Shown here piece by piece: positions 35,315-47,086 of a stretch of DNA of 64,000 nucleotides. The stretch's first letter is position 1; each line of letters begins with the position of its first letter. Source of the DNA: Lobosporangium transversale (Eukaryota; Mortierellomycota; Mortierellomycetes; Mortierellales; Mortierellaceae); NCBI RefSeq assembly GCF_002105155.1, contig NW_019028990.1, positions 365,501 to 429,500 on the forward strand, in the 5' to 3' direction. The position numbers and the translations under genes were made by a program. A model generated the notes under the pieces. That model ran no database searches. It saw only the letters and a program-made list of their open reading frames with translations, and was not told the DNA's origin.

Positions 35315-37831
35315 ATGGCCACCACAAGGAGCTCAACACAAAAAAACATGGCTGCAAATGATTCCACAGAGAGCCAAGCACAAAAAAAAATGACTGCAAA
35401 TAAGCCTGAGGATGCCTCCATACTCAATAAACGAAAAAGAGTAAACCAGCACCCACAACGAAAAAAGCGCGCCATCCCACTGCTACTGCTGAACTGCGTT
35501 GTCGAGGGAGAAGCAACGTCGTTCCCAGTAGAGATTTTCTGCGATAAATCGGTCGGGATGCTCAAGCAAGCAATCTACCCCAATATTACTGTGGATCCAA
35601 GCATTAAGTCCAAAGATCTCACCCTCTACAAGGTCTCCATCCCTGACAAAGGCGAGGCCATCTTTGAGTCAGAAATCGAGTCAAAAGAGGCTCTTACAGT
35701 CGCATCAAGGGAGCTTGGGGACATATTCAACTCTGAACTTCCAAAGGAAACTATCCATGTTTTTGTCAAGCCACCACAGCGAGGTATATCCTTGGCTCTT
35801 GATGGACTGATTGTTGATATTTTCAGCTGATGAAGCTTGGTTTGTATCTTAAACGGCCATGTGCATAATATCACCATTTGGTTTGTGTCTTGATAACTCA
35901 ACGTTCTTTCTCATTATTCGCTTTTGATACTTAGGTCAGAAAAGAAAACAAGATGGAGATTCTGGTGAGTGCTTTTGGCCGAGAATCTGGTTATTGATCA
36001 TTTTAGAGTGATGTGCAATAAATCAAAAATATTGACTTTGATCACTCTATCTCCTTTATCAGAGTCACCCTCTAAAAAAGCTCGTCCAAGCATGAATAGA
36101 GATACTCTTATGGACGCGATTACAGAAGCAGGACTTGTAACGAAAGGGATAGTGGATGGTAGGCCTGCCATCTCGCGTCTAAACTCGAAAGAGAGGGTCA
36201 AGCTGCTTTCGTACATGGGGAAGACAGCAGTAGATAGTATTTACTACAGCATTATTAGCGTGGCTCGCGAGCTCCGAAATTCTGGTGGTATCAAGGATTC
36301 CAAAATATTGACTGCCCCTGAGGGTTGTGTCTTCCCTGTTGCCGGAACAAGGCATCTTTATATCAGAGATGAGTATAAAGAGCTTTATGACCATATTACA
36401 TCCGGATTAAGTACCCGTCATGAAGTACCTCGTTTGAACCGCCTCTTTATCACTGGAACGCCTGGAATTGGGAAGTCAGCCTTTTTGGTCTATTTTGCCA
36501 TCCGCCTCCTTGCCGAACACGATGAGGAAAATCCACCGATTATTATTTTCCAAGAGGAGCAGCATACCAGTTGTTATGTTTATGGAGGAACAACTTGCCA
36601 ACGTTATGGGGAGAGAGTAGATTTCAAAGATTTCCTTGACCAACGTGAAACGTGGTATTTAGTTGATAGTGGTAAAAATCCTCAACCAGGTAAAGCCAGG
36701 ACGATATTTTCAGCATCGCCAAGAACTCTCTATGGGCATTACGATGAACTCACCAAGGAAAATACACCAGATAACTACTATCATATGTCACTCTGGAGTC
36801 TGGCTGAGCTTAAGGAATGTAGAACCAATGTAAAGTTTTTTCATGTAGTGAGTGAAGCATTTTTGGAGGAGCTTTTTTACTACTTGGGGGGCGTGCCAAG
36901 ACAGGTTCTACAGTGTCCAGCCAATGTACTATCCAAAAATCAAAATAATACTGAGCGTGCTAAAGAAGCTGCGTTATTCCGCGTCAATGATGCCATTAGT
37001 ACACTCAAGAAACCAGCAAATCTTCTAAGGCTCTTTGCACGAGGAAAAGATGCGAGTGGATTTAGTCGTTTACTCCATAGAGTTCCTACTTCTGACCACC
37101 TCCACTTCCACCTGGTATGGGCATCTCGTTGGGTCGAATCACAGATTATGGACAAAATAAAAGATAACACTTGGGTCGATGTGTTGGCGAGACTTGTCAT
37201 AGGCGGAGAGGATATAGCTAAAGGCCCACTGTTTGAAATCTATGCTCATCGCTTATTTCGACATGGTGATATTAGATTTCCCTTTAGGGATCTCCAGTCA
37301 GGTGAAACAGGAGTTCTTGATTTTCCAGCAAATCCAGAAGAGGTGTTTATCCGGACTTCAGAGGAATTATCAGGGCTCACTCAAGCAGCTGGCAAGTTGT
37401 TTGTACCAGAACATTCTAAATTTCCGTGCATTGATTTTGCATTGGGACCCAACGAGCTATTTCAGGTCACAGTATCAGAGAAGCATCCGATCAAGCAAGC
37501 ACCATTCAAGGAGATGATTGATTGTATTACTGGACCCTGCTTGAAGGGAGACCAATCAAAGTCGAAGGGAGACCGATCAAAGTCGAAGGGAGACCGATCA
37601 AAGTCGAAGGGAGACCGATCAAAGTCGAAGGGAAGTGATGATATTTTCCTCTATTTTGTGGTGCCAGGAGACGTATATAACGATTTTAAAGTTCAGAACT
37701 TTCTTACCGCCAGAAATACGGTCGTCAAGAAGCCATATAAATGCTTAAAACATGTAAGACAGCGTGTCATAAAAATCGACATCGAAGCTGCATATTCAGG
37801 AGGATCAGCCGGTACGAATCTGAAGAATTAA
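35315..37831 (+). CDS. Crinkler (CRN) protein, right copy: ubiquitin-like header, P-loop NTPase, REase-like nuclease
   Basis: Exons 35315-35783, 35935-35964 and 36063-37831 join in phase 1 at both junctions to 755 residues. The header domain (about residues 47-157) has the CRN pattern LNCVVEGEATSFPVEIF...DLTLYKVSIP...IHVFVKPP. A K/R-rich linker follows. Then come a P-loop NTPase (GTPGIGKSAFLVYFAIRLL, with WYLVDSG as a probable Walker B strand) and a helical region (YYLGGVPRQVL). The end (FEIYAHRLF, CIDFALGPNELFQVTV) fits the restriction-endonuclease-like fold described for CRN C-domains. Such proteins are nuclear effectors in oomycetes and are widespread in Mortierella, Rhizophagus and chytrids, where the role is unclear. 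A longer alternative frame starting at 35969 lies in intron 2 and is not used. Confidence 0.9.
37547..37630 (+). repeat. 21-bp tandem repeat, four units, in right CRN
   Basis: Mirror of 32065-32148. The unit encodes GDRSKSK (first unit Q for R) and gives a basic/Ser-rich linker inside the nuclease-like domain. Confidence 0.9.
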
Positions 37832-38429
37832 ATCGAATACCAATCAAGTGGATGAAATTTTGTCTTTTTTTAAAAAAAAGCATTATACCCATTCCTTGAG
37901 AAATTTTTACAATGGTTCATTCTTTATGAATGAAGCCATCATTATCCACTTACCTTCTAGACGAATAAATAGAGCGGTTTAATCCGTCCTCCCTTCTACT
38001 GGGGCATTTAGAACTATAAAGCTGTGATCATTATGCGATCTTGTGTGCAAGAAAAGGCAGGATTTTGTGATACTATTATCAAAGAGTTTTGTAAAAACGG
38101 ATAGAGATGAAGAATCCTGTGGAGAACCCAGTGAGAGTCTGATGATGAGACCCAAAACCATATTATTATCACCAGGACAGCTGGCATAGGAAATTATCCT
38201 TTCTCGTATGCTTTGTCATCTGGATGCTTGCCACTTGCGAAAGACCTATCAATTATCATCATCCAGGGCGCCAAAACGTTTACCGGGAGCTAGGATGACA
38301 GCTCCACTCTAAAGACATAAATGTCGTTTTAGCCCCATGGTGCGCGTGCACGGGATGGCAACCTGTGGCCAATGAGATCATATTAGTTGTATGTTCGGCC
38401 AATTTACCCTTTTTACTTGTCCGAAGGTA

Positions 38430-39165
38430 GAATGACGCCTAGCCAATGGATGCTATTGCAAGTGTGTCCACAGGTCCTTGGAGAAGTCCATTGAGGAAAC
38501 TCGGTTCCATCCAGGACAGATTTATTCCTAGCGTTCTTCACAAAAGTAGCAGAATTGCTTGGTGGAGTTGGCTTTAATTGCCTTGACAAGCTCCTGCAAG
38601 ATTGGTTCGACAATCTAATCAGGGTCCTTTCGGAGCGGCATCAAAGCAACTCTATGTTTTTGGTTGTTTTGAACGAGGCGCAGGATGTGGGGAGGGGAGG
38701 CTAAATACCAGTTTATTAATAACGACGACACTATGCGACCAATATTATCAGCATTCTTTCATGGATTGGAGGGTTTATCAGAGAATTTAGCACGAATTTG
38801 CATAGTTCCTTGCGGGATAGGCTTTTGTATTTATGATCCTGCTTGGGTTAAGAGAACTGGCAAAGCTTCAAGGAATATCGAGAAGTTCTCGATGACTCCC
38901 CTACGTCTGGCACAAAGGGCACACATTTTGAGTATTTCAGTCCCGCTTTGTTTAATTTCAATCTTCCAGAATTATAACAATGAACGAATTCTTGGATACT
39001 CACTGTAACAAAGACTCAATACATGAATCCAAGTTAATCTCGCTCTTTTTTGTTTCCAAAAGAGAACCCATCTGGACCAGATATCGTCTTTGTACTAGAA
39101 TCGGAGGGTAAATATTATCCTGGTTCCGTACAATCAAAAATCGGCGATAAGGTCAAGAATTAAGG
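38430..39165 (+). pseudogene. CRN relic A (right copy)
   Basis: Exact mirror of 30530-31265 as far as I compared. Broken frames read TPSQWMLLQVCPQVL, FLVVLNEAQDVG, ARICIVPCGIGFCIYDPAWVK and GPDIVFVLESEGKYYP. Stops and shifts occur in the same places as in the left copy, so the decay predates the inverted duplication (or the arms are homogenised). Confidence 0.6.
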
Positions 39166-39794
39166 ATGCCCACAATACAACTTGCCATAATTGCATCAAA
39201 GAACACCTCTCATCACCGTCTTCTCTCGGCTTTTGCTCGAATGGCATATCCTTGTTGCTGTTGTTTAGGCCTTACTTATCACGCTGCCTTATCATGTTGT
39301 CTTATCACGAACAGGACGATTATTCGGTAGCTAAAGTCAAAGAAGCCCCTGTCATCAAAGACAAACGAATAGAAACGACGTACTCAATATTAGCTTGTTG
39401 AACTTCCTTGAAAGTGCAAGGGAGTCCTTCAAGAAGTCAGAATTGACCCGAGTTGTGGGGGATGAGGGAGAAGGAAGCAAGCCCAAAGAACCACAGGCAA
39501 GGAGGACATCAAGTGAATTGTCGATAAAGCTACAGCTATGGAAAATAAGGAAGAGCTGAGCAAACCCAGCGGATCAAATAAAAGAAAAAGTGCAAGCGGA
39601 GGACGACAAGCCCAATAGGTCAAGCAGGGATAAGGGACCAAGGAAAAAGTAGCGATCGCTTCTTTTACTTCTTTTTACTCGCCATTGTTTATGACAATGG
39701 CACAGACACAGTTTTGTAATATAGCACTAATAGATAAATTAAAATATCGCTATTCAATAAACCTGAGCAAGGAGAAGTGACCACACCAAGCGGA

Positions 39795-40244
39795 TTGCCG
39801 CAGCTGCATCAGAATTTTCTCAAGCAAGTGGCAAGTTGTTTCTATTGTCTATTCCTATCTTTCCACCCATAAGTTGTGTGTTGGGGCCCGACAAGCCATT
39901 CCAGGTCACATCAGAGGAGCATCCGATCAAGCAAGCATCATTCAAGGAGATGATTGATAATATTTACTGGATCATGCTTGAAGAGAAACCGATCAAACCT
40001 CGGAGAAAAGTGACAATATCACATTCCTCCGTTCCATGGTCCCAGGCGACATACACGTCAAGCTTAAAGTTTAGGAGCTCGTTATCAACAACGATCAGAG
40101 TGTTAAGGCAACACCTAGATATTTAAAACATGCGGGACAGCATGTCATAAAAACTCGCATCAATACCGCATATGCAGGAGGATCGCCGAGGTTCAAGCAT
40201 GAAGAAAAGAGTCGAATGTCAATCAAGTGAAAGGAATTTTGTCT
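39795..40244 (+). pseudogene. CRN relic B (right copy), cut at the palindrome boundary
   Basis: Mirror of 29451-29900: ASGKLF, VLGPDKPFQVTSEEHPIKQ and a degraded terminal region. On this side the CRN-like sequence ends abruptly at 40244. The left copy continues with CRN 3'-flank homology for about 74 bases beyond the mirrored position. Confidence 0.75.
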
Positions 40245-41005
40245 TGATTGATATAAAAGAAAACGAAAGGAATAATAAGGATGAATGAATATAACTCATT
40301 CGGTAAATTTTTTCTTCCTCACTTCCACTTATTGGTTTTATAATAGGCACCCAGAGTGGTCGGAGCTTCAAGAAACTAGCATCAATGCGTTTGGCAATTG
40401 TATTTGAAGCAACCTTCTATAAGAAATGGAAAGGAATACTGGCTGTAACAAGGATAAAATCCAAAAGCGAAGTTGGAGGTACTGCCAAAAGGTTCAAATG
40501 AGGAAGATGAGGGAGGACGGGTCTGGTAGTCGTGAGCAAAATGCACTTTACCAGCCCACGTTCAAGTATCGGTAACCTTTGTAAGAGTAGAAAAATGTCG
40601 ATTCAGACAACGGCACACAGACCACTGGCGGGATCAATAGCAACCTACCAATTCGGCATGGAGAGAATAGGTCTTTCAGTGGGTTTGTTTAACAATATGA
40701 ACTGGTTCTAGGAAGCTTGGATGAACTTTCTAACCACAGAAGCAGATATCCCTGAGAAAGCACGTAGTTTTAAATTAGAAAATATGCGTGTGGACAATCT
40801 TTCACAGTCACATGCTGTTCTTCCACTTGTGACGGATCGTTGTTGTTGTTGGATCTAAAAACATCCTTCAGAGAATCAGAGAAGAAAGAATCAAAGCTGT
40901 GCTTTCTTTTTCTATTGCAATTGTAGTTTGGTTTCTACTACTTTTTTGTCTTTGCCGCCTGTACAAAGACCTTCTTCTCTTTGTAACTCCATTTGATCTT
41001 ACAGC
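40245..41005. other. intergenic stretch right of the palindrome
   Basis: Unrelated to the left flank at 29450 and below. There are a few short coding-like stretches but no consistent frame, splice structure or domain. It probably contains the TFIIS promoter in its right half. Confidence 0.45.
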
Positions 41006-41185
41006 ATGGGTTCCACTAATGTTGAGCAAGACATGCTCGACCTCAAAAAGTCGTTGCAGGATGCTCAAACTAAAGGAAACGCATCGGTATGGACATGTCC
41101 CTCCACCTGTTTTTCCAAATTCTTAAGTGTCTCATATGGTTTGTGGGTTTGGGTCGTGTAATAAACTATTTCCAACGATCGAATG

Positions 41186-41216
<31 letters not shown>

Positions 41217-41494
41217 CTCTCTTCAGCTCGGATAGTGTCAATGTCTGCGATCGTATTCTGTAGAATTAATATATTAATAATCGACTATCTTGCTACACTC
41301 CGAACAAAAAACTAGCAAATCATCAGTCTTTTAAAGCAACTCAGCAAGTTTACTGTAACGCCTGCTCTTCTTCGGGTAAGATAGTCTTACTAATAGTAAT
41401 AGAGCGATTTGAAATTTTTAGAAAGTGATAGAGAGAAAGAAAGAAGGAAAGAAAGAAGGAAAGAAAGAAGGAAAGAAAGAAGGAAAGAAAGAAG

Positions 41495-41530
<36 letters not shown>

Positions 41531-42515
41531 TAACTGTTATTGCTTTTTTCTTATATTCTAAATAGAAAACTGAAATGGGTCTTTTCGTCAATAAAATGAA
41601 AACTCATGAAAATTCAGAAGTATCTAGGATGGCCAAGGATATTGTCAAGAGTTGGAAGGCACAGGTTATGAAGGACACTCCATCATCGACAGCTTCCACT
41701 GCTTCAACCAAGTCCGAAAGCACTACATCATCATCAAAGCCCAAAGTAGATACAAAGCCTTCGCCCGCTCAAATTCAAAATCCATCAAGGGAGGGATCTT
41801 CAACAGCAAGCTCACCAAGGACACCGACGGATACACCCAGAAGTCGTACAGTTCGAACGGATGGTATGCGTATTAAAACGACAGGAGATGATGTTCGTGA
41901 TAAGTGTATTGAGATGCTTTATGAAGCTCTCGGATTCAATTCCAATGCAGGTAAAAAAAAAAAAAAAAAAAAAGAATGTTTCACGAACAGAATATCCGAA
42001 GGTTCTTGGAACTCTCCTTATTATTATGATTGCTCTCTCATTTTAAGTATACTTTACTTTTTTACTTATTAATGTGCATAGAGTCAGAACGTTTGCTTTC
42101 AAAGGCCACTAGTATTGAGGCGACTGTGTTCAAGAAGCTCTCAGTAGATAATAAGCCTAGCAAAGACTATAAGTCTAAGATCCGAACCTTCTTTATGAAC
42201 TTGAAAGATAAGAACAATCCAAAGTTGCGTGAAGCTGTGGTAGATGGAGATGTGGCAGTGGAGGACTTTTGTGAATATACGACTCAGGATATGGCTTCTG
42301 CTGAGGCCAAGGCGCGTGATCGAGCGATCGAAATAGAAAATATGAAGAATGCCAAAGGAGCAGAGGAACAACAGGCAGAGACGGACATGTTCAAGTGTGG
42401 CAAGTGCAAGGGAAGGAAGACTCGTTATTATCAGATGCAAACTCGGTCAGCTGATGAACCGATGACAACTTTTGTGACATGTATTAATTGTGGTAACCGC
42501 TGGAAGTTTTCATAA
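41006..42515 (+). CDS. DST1: transcription elongation factor TFIIS
   Basis: Supported exons: first exon from ATG 41006 to about 41086, a small exon near 41226-41260, then 41326-41374, 41566-41950 and 42082-42515. TFIIS rescues backtracked RNA polymerase II by stimulating transcript cleavage. Domain I shows LKQLSKFTVTPALLRKTEMGLFVNKMKTHENSEV split over two exons. A Ser/Thr-rich linker follows. Domain II starts at VRDKCIEMLYEALGF and includes KIRTFFMNLKDKNNPKLREAV. Domain III is a zinc ribbon, CGKC...CINC, with the essential acidic pair in RSADEPMTTF. The join between the first exon and the small second exon is out of frame in the sequence as given, so either that donor is mis-assigned or the assembly has an indel near the T run at 41188-41216. 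The last two exons alone identify the gene. Confidence 0.9.
41428..41528 (+). repeat. GAAAGAAG tandem array followed by a long A run, in a TFIIS intron
   Basis: Purine array of gaaagaaagaag-type units from about 41428 to 41492, followed directly by about 35 A. The whole block lies in the intron between 41374 and 41566. Confidence 0.85.
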
Positions 42516-43601
42516 AACAAAGAAGGAAAAACCCCTTCAAGACCAACCCCCAGACGCGACCTCCCATTTCTCTCTGATTATTTGATGATCGTTTTCATTC
42601 TTTTTTGTTTTTTATTTTTTTTATTGATCGATCGGATAATATAGCTCTAATAAAAGGGATATTATGGAAGTCAATCTTCACCCTCTCTCTATTTTAGTCA
42701 TGTATTTTTGTTCAAGATCTATCAAGTGAAAGAGTTATTGTTGAAGAAACAGTAATCTCGGAGAAAACCTGATGTAGCTGAGATAATCGGACGCGATCTG
42801 TGGGGGGATACATGTGGAGCACGTTACGGGAATTAGGTTCATTCTTACAAAGACGCATCTAAAGAACTGAATAAGCGGGAAAACTTTGTAATCTATTTTA
42901 GCCAAGCTACATTTTTTTTTCCCAGTGTAACATTGCTTTTTGGGGAATAAAAAAGCTGTAAGCGGGATGTGGGGCGGTGTTCTGTCCCATGCCTTTCTAC
43001 TCAATATATGTTGAGTGAATGGGGAAATATGAATGCAGCTCTTTGTCATTTAGTACTTTTCTCATTCTTTCAAGTCCCTTCTCATTCTCTTCATTCTTCT
43101 TTTCTTCCTCTTCTCAATCTTTTTTGAATCTTAAAGCGAACAAAGTCCACACCCTTTTTCACCCTTTCAAATTCATTTAACCCTTTCTTTGTTCTCACCA
43201 CAACCAAGCTGTCTTCCTGGACGAGGTCTCTATATCTGAGGTCGTCGCCTTCGTCCTCGTTGTCGTTGCCGTTGCTGCCATTGCCTCGACTGCGACACCA
43301 TCCAACTTTATTACAGCTTCGACCTCAACTTCGGGCTGTTGGGACATACCCTTTAAGGTTCAAGTCAATAACACGAATCTGTTGCGATGCACAACAAAGC
43401 CCATTGCCAGTATCATTAGCATCAGTGAACCAATATCCCTATTATCCTCATCACGCCTTCATTGAAAAGGTGGTTCAAAGAAGAGGCCATCACAACAACG
43501 CACAGCCGCCGTTGCTATTGCTTTCGACTTTACAACAACCCACAGCCACCACCACCACTACCACAGCATTATTTAAATCCATCAATTCCCGAAAGCAACA
43601 A
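42516..43601. other. intergenic region, 3' flank of TFIIS and upstream region of the App1-like gene
   Basis: A/T-rich 3' flank (poly-T block near 42600-42622, AATAAA-like near 42646). It is followed by a C/T-rich stretch at 43055-43260 and a frame open from 43260 that has no ATG until 43602. No extra gene is seen. Confidence 0.45.
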
Positions 43602-43914
43602 ATGGATCAACGTACTGTAACAACAAGTACTCTGGGCGCAGAAAACAGTGTCAATAATAAGGATCATGTAGAAAACACTGATCTGGAACAACACTGTTTG
43701 CTGTTCCCAACATATGCCACAAGACACTCTCGATCAGGTAATGAGGATGGATATTTAGTACACGGACGGGTATTATTTTATTAAATCGAGTGACCTCGTG
43801 CAACAAGTGTTTTGTCTTTTTTTTACTTGCTCAGATTGACATGTGTTGGTGCGCTAGTCCGCGTTGCAAAGTTTAATGTCTTTCTTCGATTTGACTGATA
43901 TGACAATGTCGTCA

Positions 43915-43954
<40 letters not shown>

Positions 43955-46441
43955 TACTATAGGATCGAAAGACCCGCTGGACTGGAACATTAGAGTCCGA
44001 GGATGGGCTTTCTCAAAACGATCAAACCGCAGGAAGCGTCTTGTCATGTGTAAGGCTTGGAAAAAAAATGCATTTTTGCATCATTATTTCTTGATCTATT
44101 GCGATTGTAATGCATAATGATGCTTATTAATAATATCTATAATTTTTTCTCCCTTCAATCACAATATATATAAAGCCATGGCAAGGAAGCTGGCTGGGCT
44201 TACCAAAGATGATAAAGTATATGAGACATTAGAATCACGGTTTGGGATGTTCCTAGCAAATAACACCCAAGGAGTCGAATTCAAAATCCAATGTGTTGGC
44301 GTAGCAAGAACGAGCCATATGGAGTTGGCAGGAGATCATAAATCAAAGGACGAAACAGTTGATGTGCTATTGAAAGAACTGAAGACCCCGGCCGGCGCGC
44401 TTGCAGCTGCAGAAGCTGCAGAAGAAAAGGCTCAATTGAGAAAATCGCTAGAGGAAAACCGAGAGGGTTATATAAAGAACGATCGATCTAATGTTCATCG
44501 TGAGGGCAGCGGTTTTGAGAAATTAGACCGGGCTGTAAACAAAATCAATCAAACCCCGTCAAAAGGGAGCAGTAGTAGCACTGCTAGTTCTACTAACCCT
44601 GCTGCTACTACAGCTTCAGGAGCAAACGGAAACAACAGCTCTCCCTATATTCCAAAAGACGGTACCCCTTTAACCAGAGCGACATCACCTGAAAGTACTG
44701 AAGAATCAATCACCGGACGACTGACTGGTTTTATGAAAGATACATATAAAAGATACAAGCCAGTTGTTATGGCTCAGGTCAATAACGGTACCAACTATGC
44801 ACGAAATCGATCGAGCACCGGAAGTAGCAGCATCAGTTCAAAGAGTTCAGGAAGCGATATTGAAAAGCCCCGTTCCCAGCCTGGAGTCAATGGAGCTGGT
44901 ACTGACGCTAGCATCCTGCCAGGGGCCTCCACTACGTACGAAGAAGACTTGGGATATGGTATATTTCCTACTGTCAAAATCTCATCGCGACCTGGTGGGC
45001 ATTTTGATGGCACCTTACGTGTATCATATAAGGATGTTCAATTGCACCGTATGAATAGTAAAAAGGGCAAGGCTTTTCGTCCTGGCGACCACCCTCGCTT
45101 CCTAAAGCTGCGTGCTCATCACCCAGATATGGCCAGTGAGCCACAGGGCATTGCCAACCTGATTGATCCGGAAGGAGTATCCGTTATTTCGGATATTGAC
45201 GACACGATTAAAGAGACCAACATCGCAGCGGGCGCGAAGATCGTCCTTCAGAATACGTTCCTTAACGAAATGCAAGATGTTCCAGGGATGGCAAATGTCT
45301 ATAAAGAGTGGTGGAAGCAAGGTGTAGCCATCCATTATGTCTCCAACTCACCATGGCAACTCATTCCAAGCCTGTTGGACTTCTTCCACACGCACAAGTT
45401 CCCTCCGGGGTCGGCACATCTACGCCTACACGACAGTGTCTTGAAGTCGTACTTTATGTCACCTGGGGAACATAAGCGTAGGGCTATCAGCGAGATCTTG
45501 ACCGACTTTCCAGACCGCAAGTTTATCCTGATTGGAGACAGCGGTGAAATCGATTTAGAGATGTAAGTGTCGTGTGGGCGGAGTATATGTTCTAAGTATT
45601 TTTATAGGCATGATTCATGATTTTGACTATAGTATTATTATTTTTTTTCTCTTATTTTATTAGTTATACAGAATTGGCACGTAATTTCCAGGGACAGATT
45701 TTCAAGATTTTTATTCGAAATATTACGACGGCGAGGCTTCAGGAGATGAATGCCGAATCGACAGCCGATTCTATAATAGGACCTGATTTCTTTACTCAGC
45801 AAGGCGGTGCTGGGGTTGTGAATTCCTTAAAAGCTAATGATACTCCTAGCGATCTCCCCACGGATGATATTGGACGCGCTTCCTCTCGAACCGATGGAGA
45901 TGCAAGCAAAAGTAGTAGTAGACAAAGCGTGGAGACGGCGTTGGGCAAAGGTGAAACAACGATATCAGACGCTATTGCTGCCAATACAACTACGTCTGTA
46001 GCCACAGACAGAGCTGGCTCCAAGGCTTCAGAAAAGACAGCAACGGGCGATGGGCTTACAGATAAGGCAATATTGGATGAAGAGCCCATGCCTGGCGCTC
46101 CCGTGTGCCATGAACCAGCAGTAACCAAGAGTCCGCTTGAACTCTGGGCTGATCGTGTGGAAGAATGTAGAAAATACTTGCCGGAGGATATGCTGACAAT
46201 TTTTGAAGACGCACAAGCGTTAGGGAAGTGTTCATTAGTCAAGGAAAAGATTCGATATTATCGGGATGCGTTTACCTTGGATGAAGATGATGAGAACGAG
46301 GATGAGGATGATGGAAATGTAAAGGGAGACAAGGCTAACAAGAGCAAGAATGAAGATATGGGTAAAGAGGATCGCGACAACAACGAGCTACCACAGCCTC
46401 AGCCACAGAACAGAAAGATAGAAAAGCTGATTGATGTATGA
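43602..46441 (+). CDS. App1-like phosphatidate phosphatase (DUF2183 family)
   Basis: Exons 43602-43737, 43963-44049, 44176-45562 and 45664-46441 join in frame to 795 residues. Yeast App1 is a Mg-dependent phosphatidate phosphatase at actin patches, linked to endocytosis. Visible family features are YLVHGRVLFY-like or GSKDPLDWNIRVRGWAFSK and KRSNRRKRLVM (N-terminal conserved block). The haloacid-dehalogenase-like DxDxT active site follows in VISDIDDTIKETNI (about residues 413-420), then VSNSPWQLIPSLLDFF and FILIGDSGEIDLEIYTELAR with NFQGQIFKIFIRNIT. A Ser/Thr-rich linker lies between the blocks, and the C-terminus is acidic. The first intron holds a T run followed by an A run. The alternative splice at 43748 that keeps the frame ending VHGRVLFY is less consistent with the next exon. 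Confidence 0.92.
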
Positions 46442-47086
46442 AATTAAAACCGAGAGAGAGGGATCTGTGCAACAACAGAATCGGTCGCGTGGCCTGGTGC
46501 GTGCTTTCTTGAGAGGCGATGTTTTGCAGCCCCATTTTTAATGACGATGTATTAGAGTTCAAATCCATGAAAAGGTGTTCCCTTGGATGAGATGTAAAAC
46601 ACATCTTGTCTTGCAGTCTTTTTACATTAGGGTCTTGTTTAAACCCATCATCATTCATAGTCTAATCTATTGCTGTAAACGGAAACGTCACTTTTTTTTT
46701 TTTTTTTTAAGAGTAATAGTAGTAGTAACTAATAGCCACAATACCATAAAAGCAAAATGTAATCAACCTGGAAAAAAGGGAAAGGGGAATGTCAGATTGA
46801 ACCAAGTATCAAACGAAAAATGGTTACAAACCGATGATGCTGATATGAGAAAAGTAGTTCATCAAGTTTTATTTGGATCAAACACCCTCAAGGGAACGTG
46901 CGCACACTATTTCACTCCTCCACTCCCTTTCTCTTTATTCTAATTTTGACTCCTGTCAACTTGCTCCACAATAGCCTTGCTCTTCTAACCAAACAGCATA
47001 TTCTCTTTCTTTTAACTATCTCACGATCTGTCCGCATTCATTCCTATCCTTCAAAAAAAAAAAAATACCCAAGTGGACAGATCGTC
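46442..47086. other. intergenic region before the UNC93-like gene
   Basis: No gene is seen. A T run lies at 46692-46708. The last 180 bases before the ATG at 47087 are C/T-rich, with an A run just upstream of the start (47053-47065). The open frame that extends upstream from the ATG has no coding signature. Confidence 0.45.

Larger units (their letters stand above)
29451..40244. repeat. large near-perfect inverted duplication (palindrome) containing Crinkler genes
   Basis: Left arm 29451-34737 (5287 bp) and right arm 34916-40244 (5329 bp) are reverse complements. Coordinates of mirrored features sum to 69695 over the outer about 4.9 kb. They sum to 69653 at the inner end, because the right copy carries a net 42 extra bases in the CRN 5' flank. 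Outer boundaries are sharp: agacaaaattcc is shared at 29451 and mirrored at 40244, and the next base outward already differs. The 1.9-kb CRN exon 3 frame and the relic frames translate identically in both arms. The few differences I found lie within about 600 bp of the centre. The flanks are unrelated. Confidence 0.95.

Noticed and set aside
35969..36062. Upstream extension of the 620-codon CRN frame as the true start
   Set aside because: It lies in intron 2. Splicing 35783/35935 and 35964/36063 gives a continuous frame with the CRN header domain, which the extension lacks.
29451..40244. The palindrome as a simple fold-back (chimeric read) artefact
   Set aside because: A fold-back artefact would continue mirrored to the contig end or stop at it. 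Here both outer flanks are unique, the right flank leads into normal genes, and the arms differ near the centre. Read-level proof is still needed.
43260..43601. Extension of the App1-like protein upstream of 43602
   Set aside because: The frame is open but has no ATG; the sequence is a C/T-rich leader with low-complexity translation.
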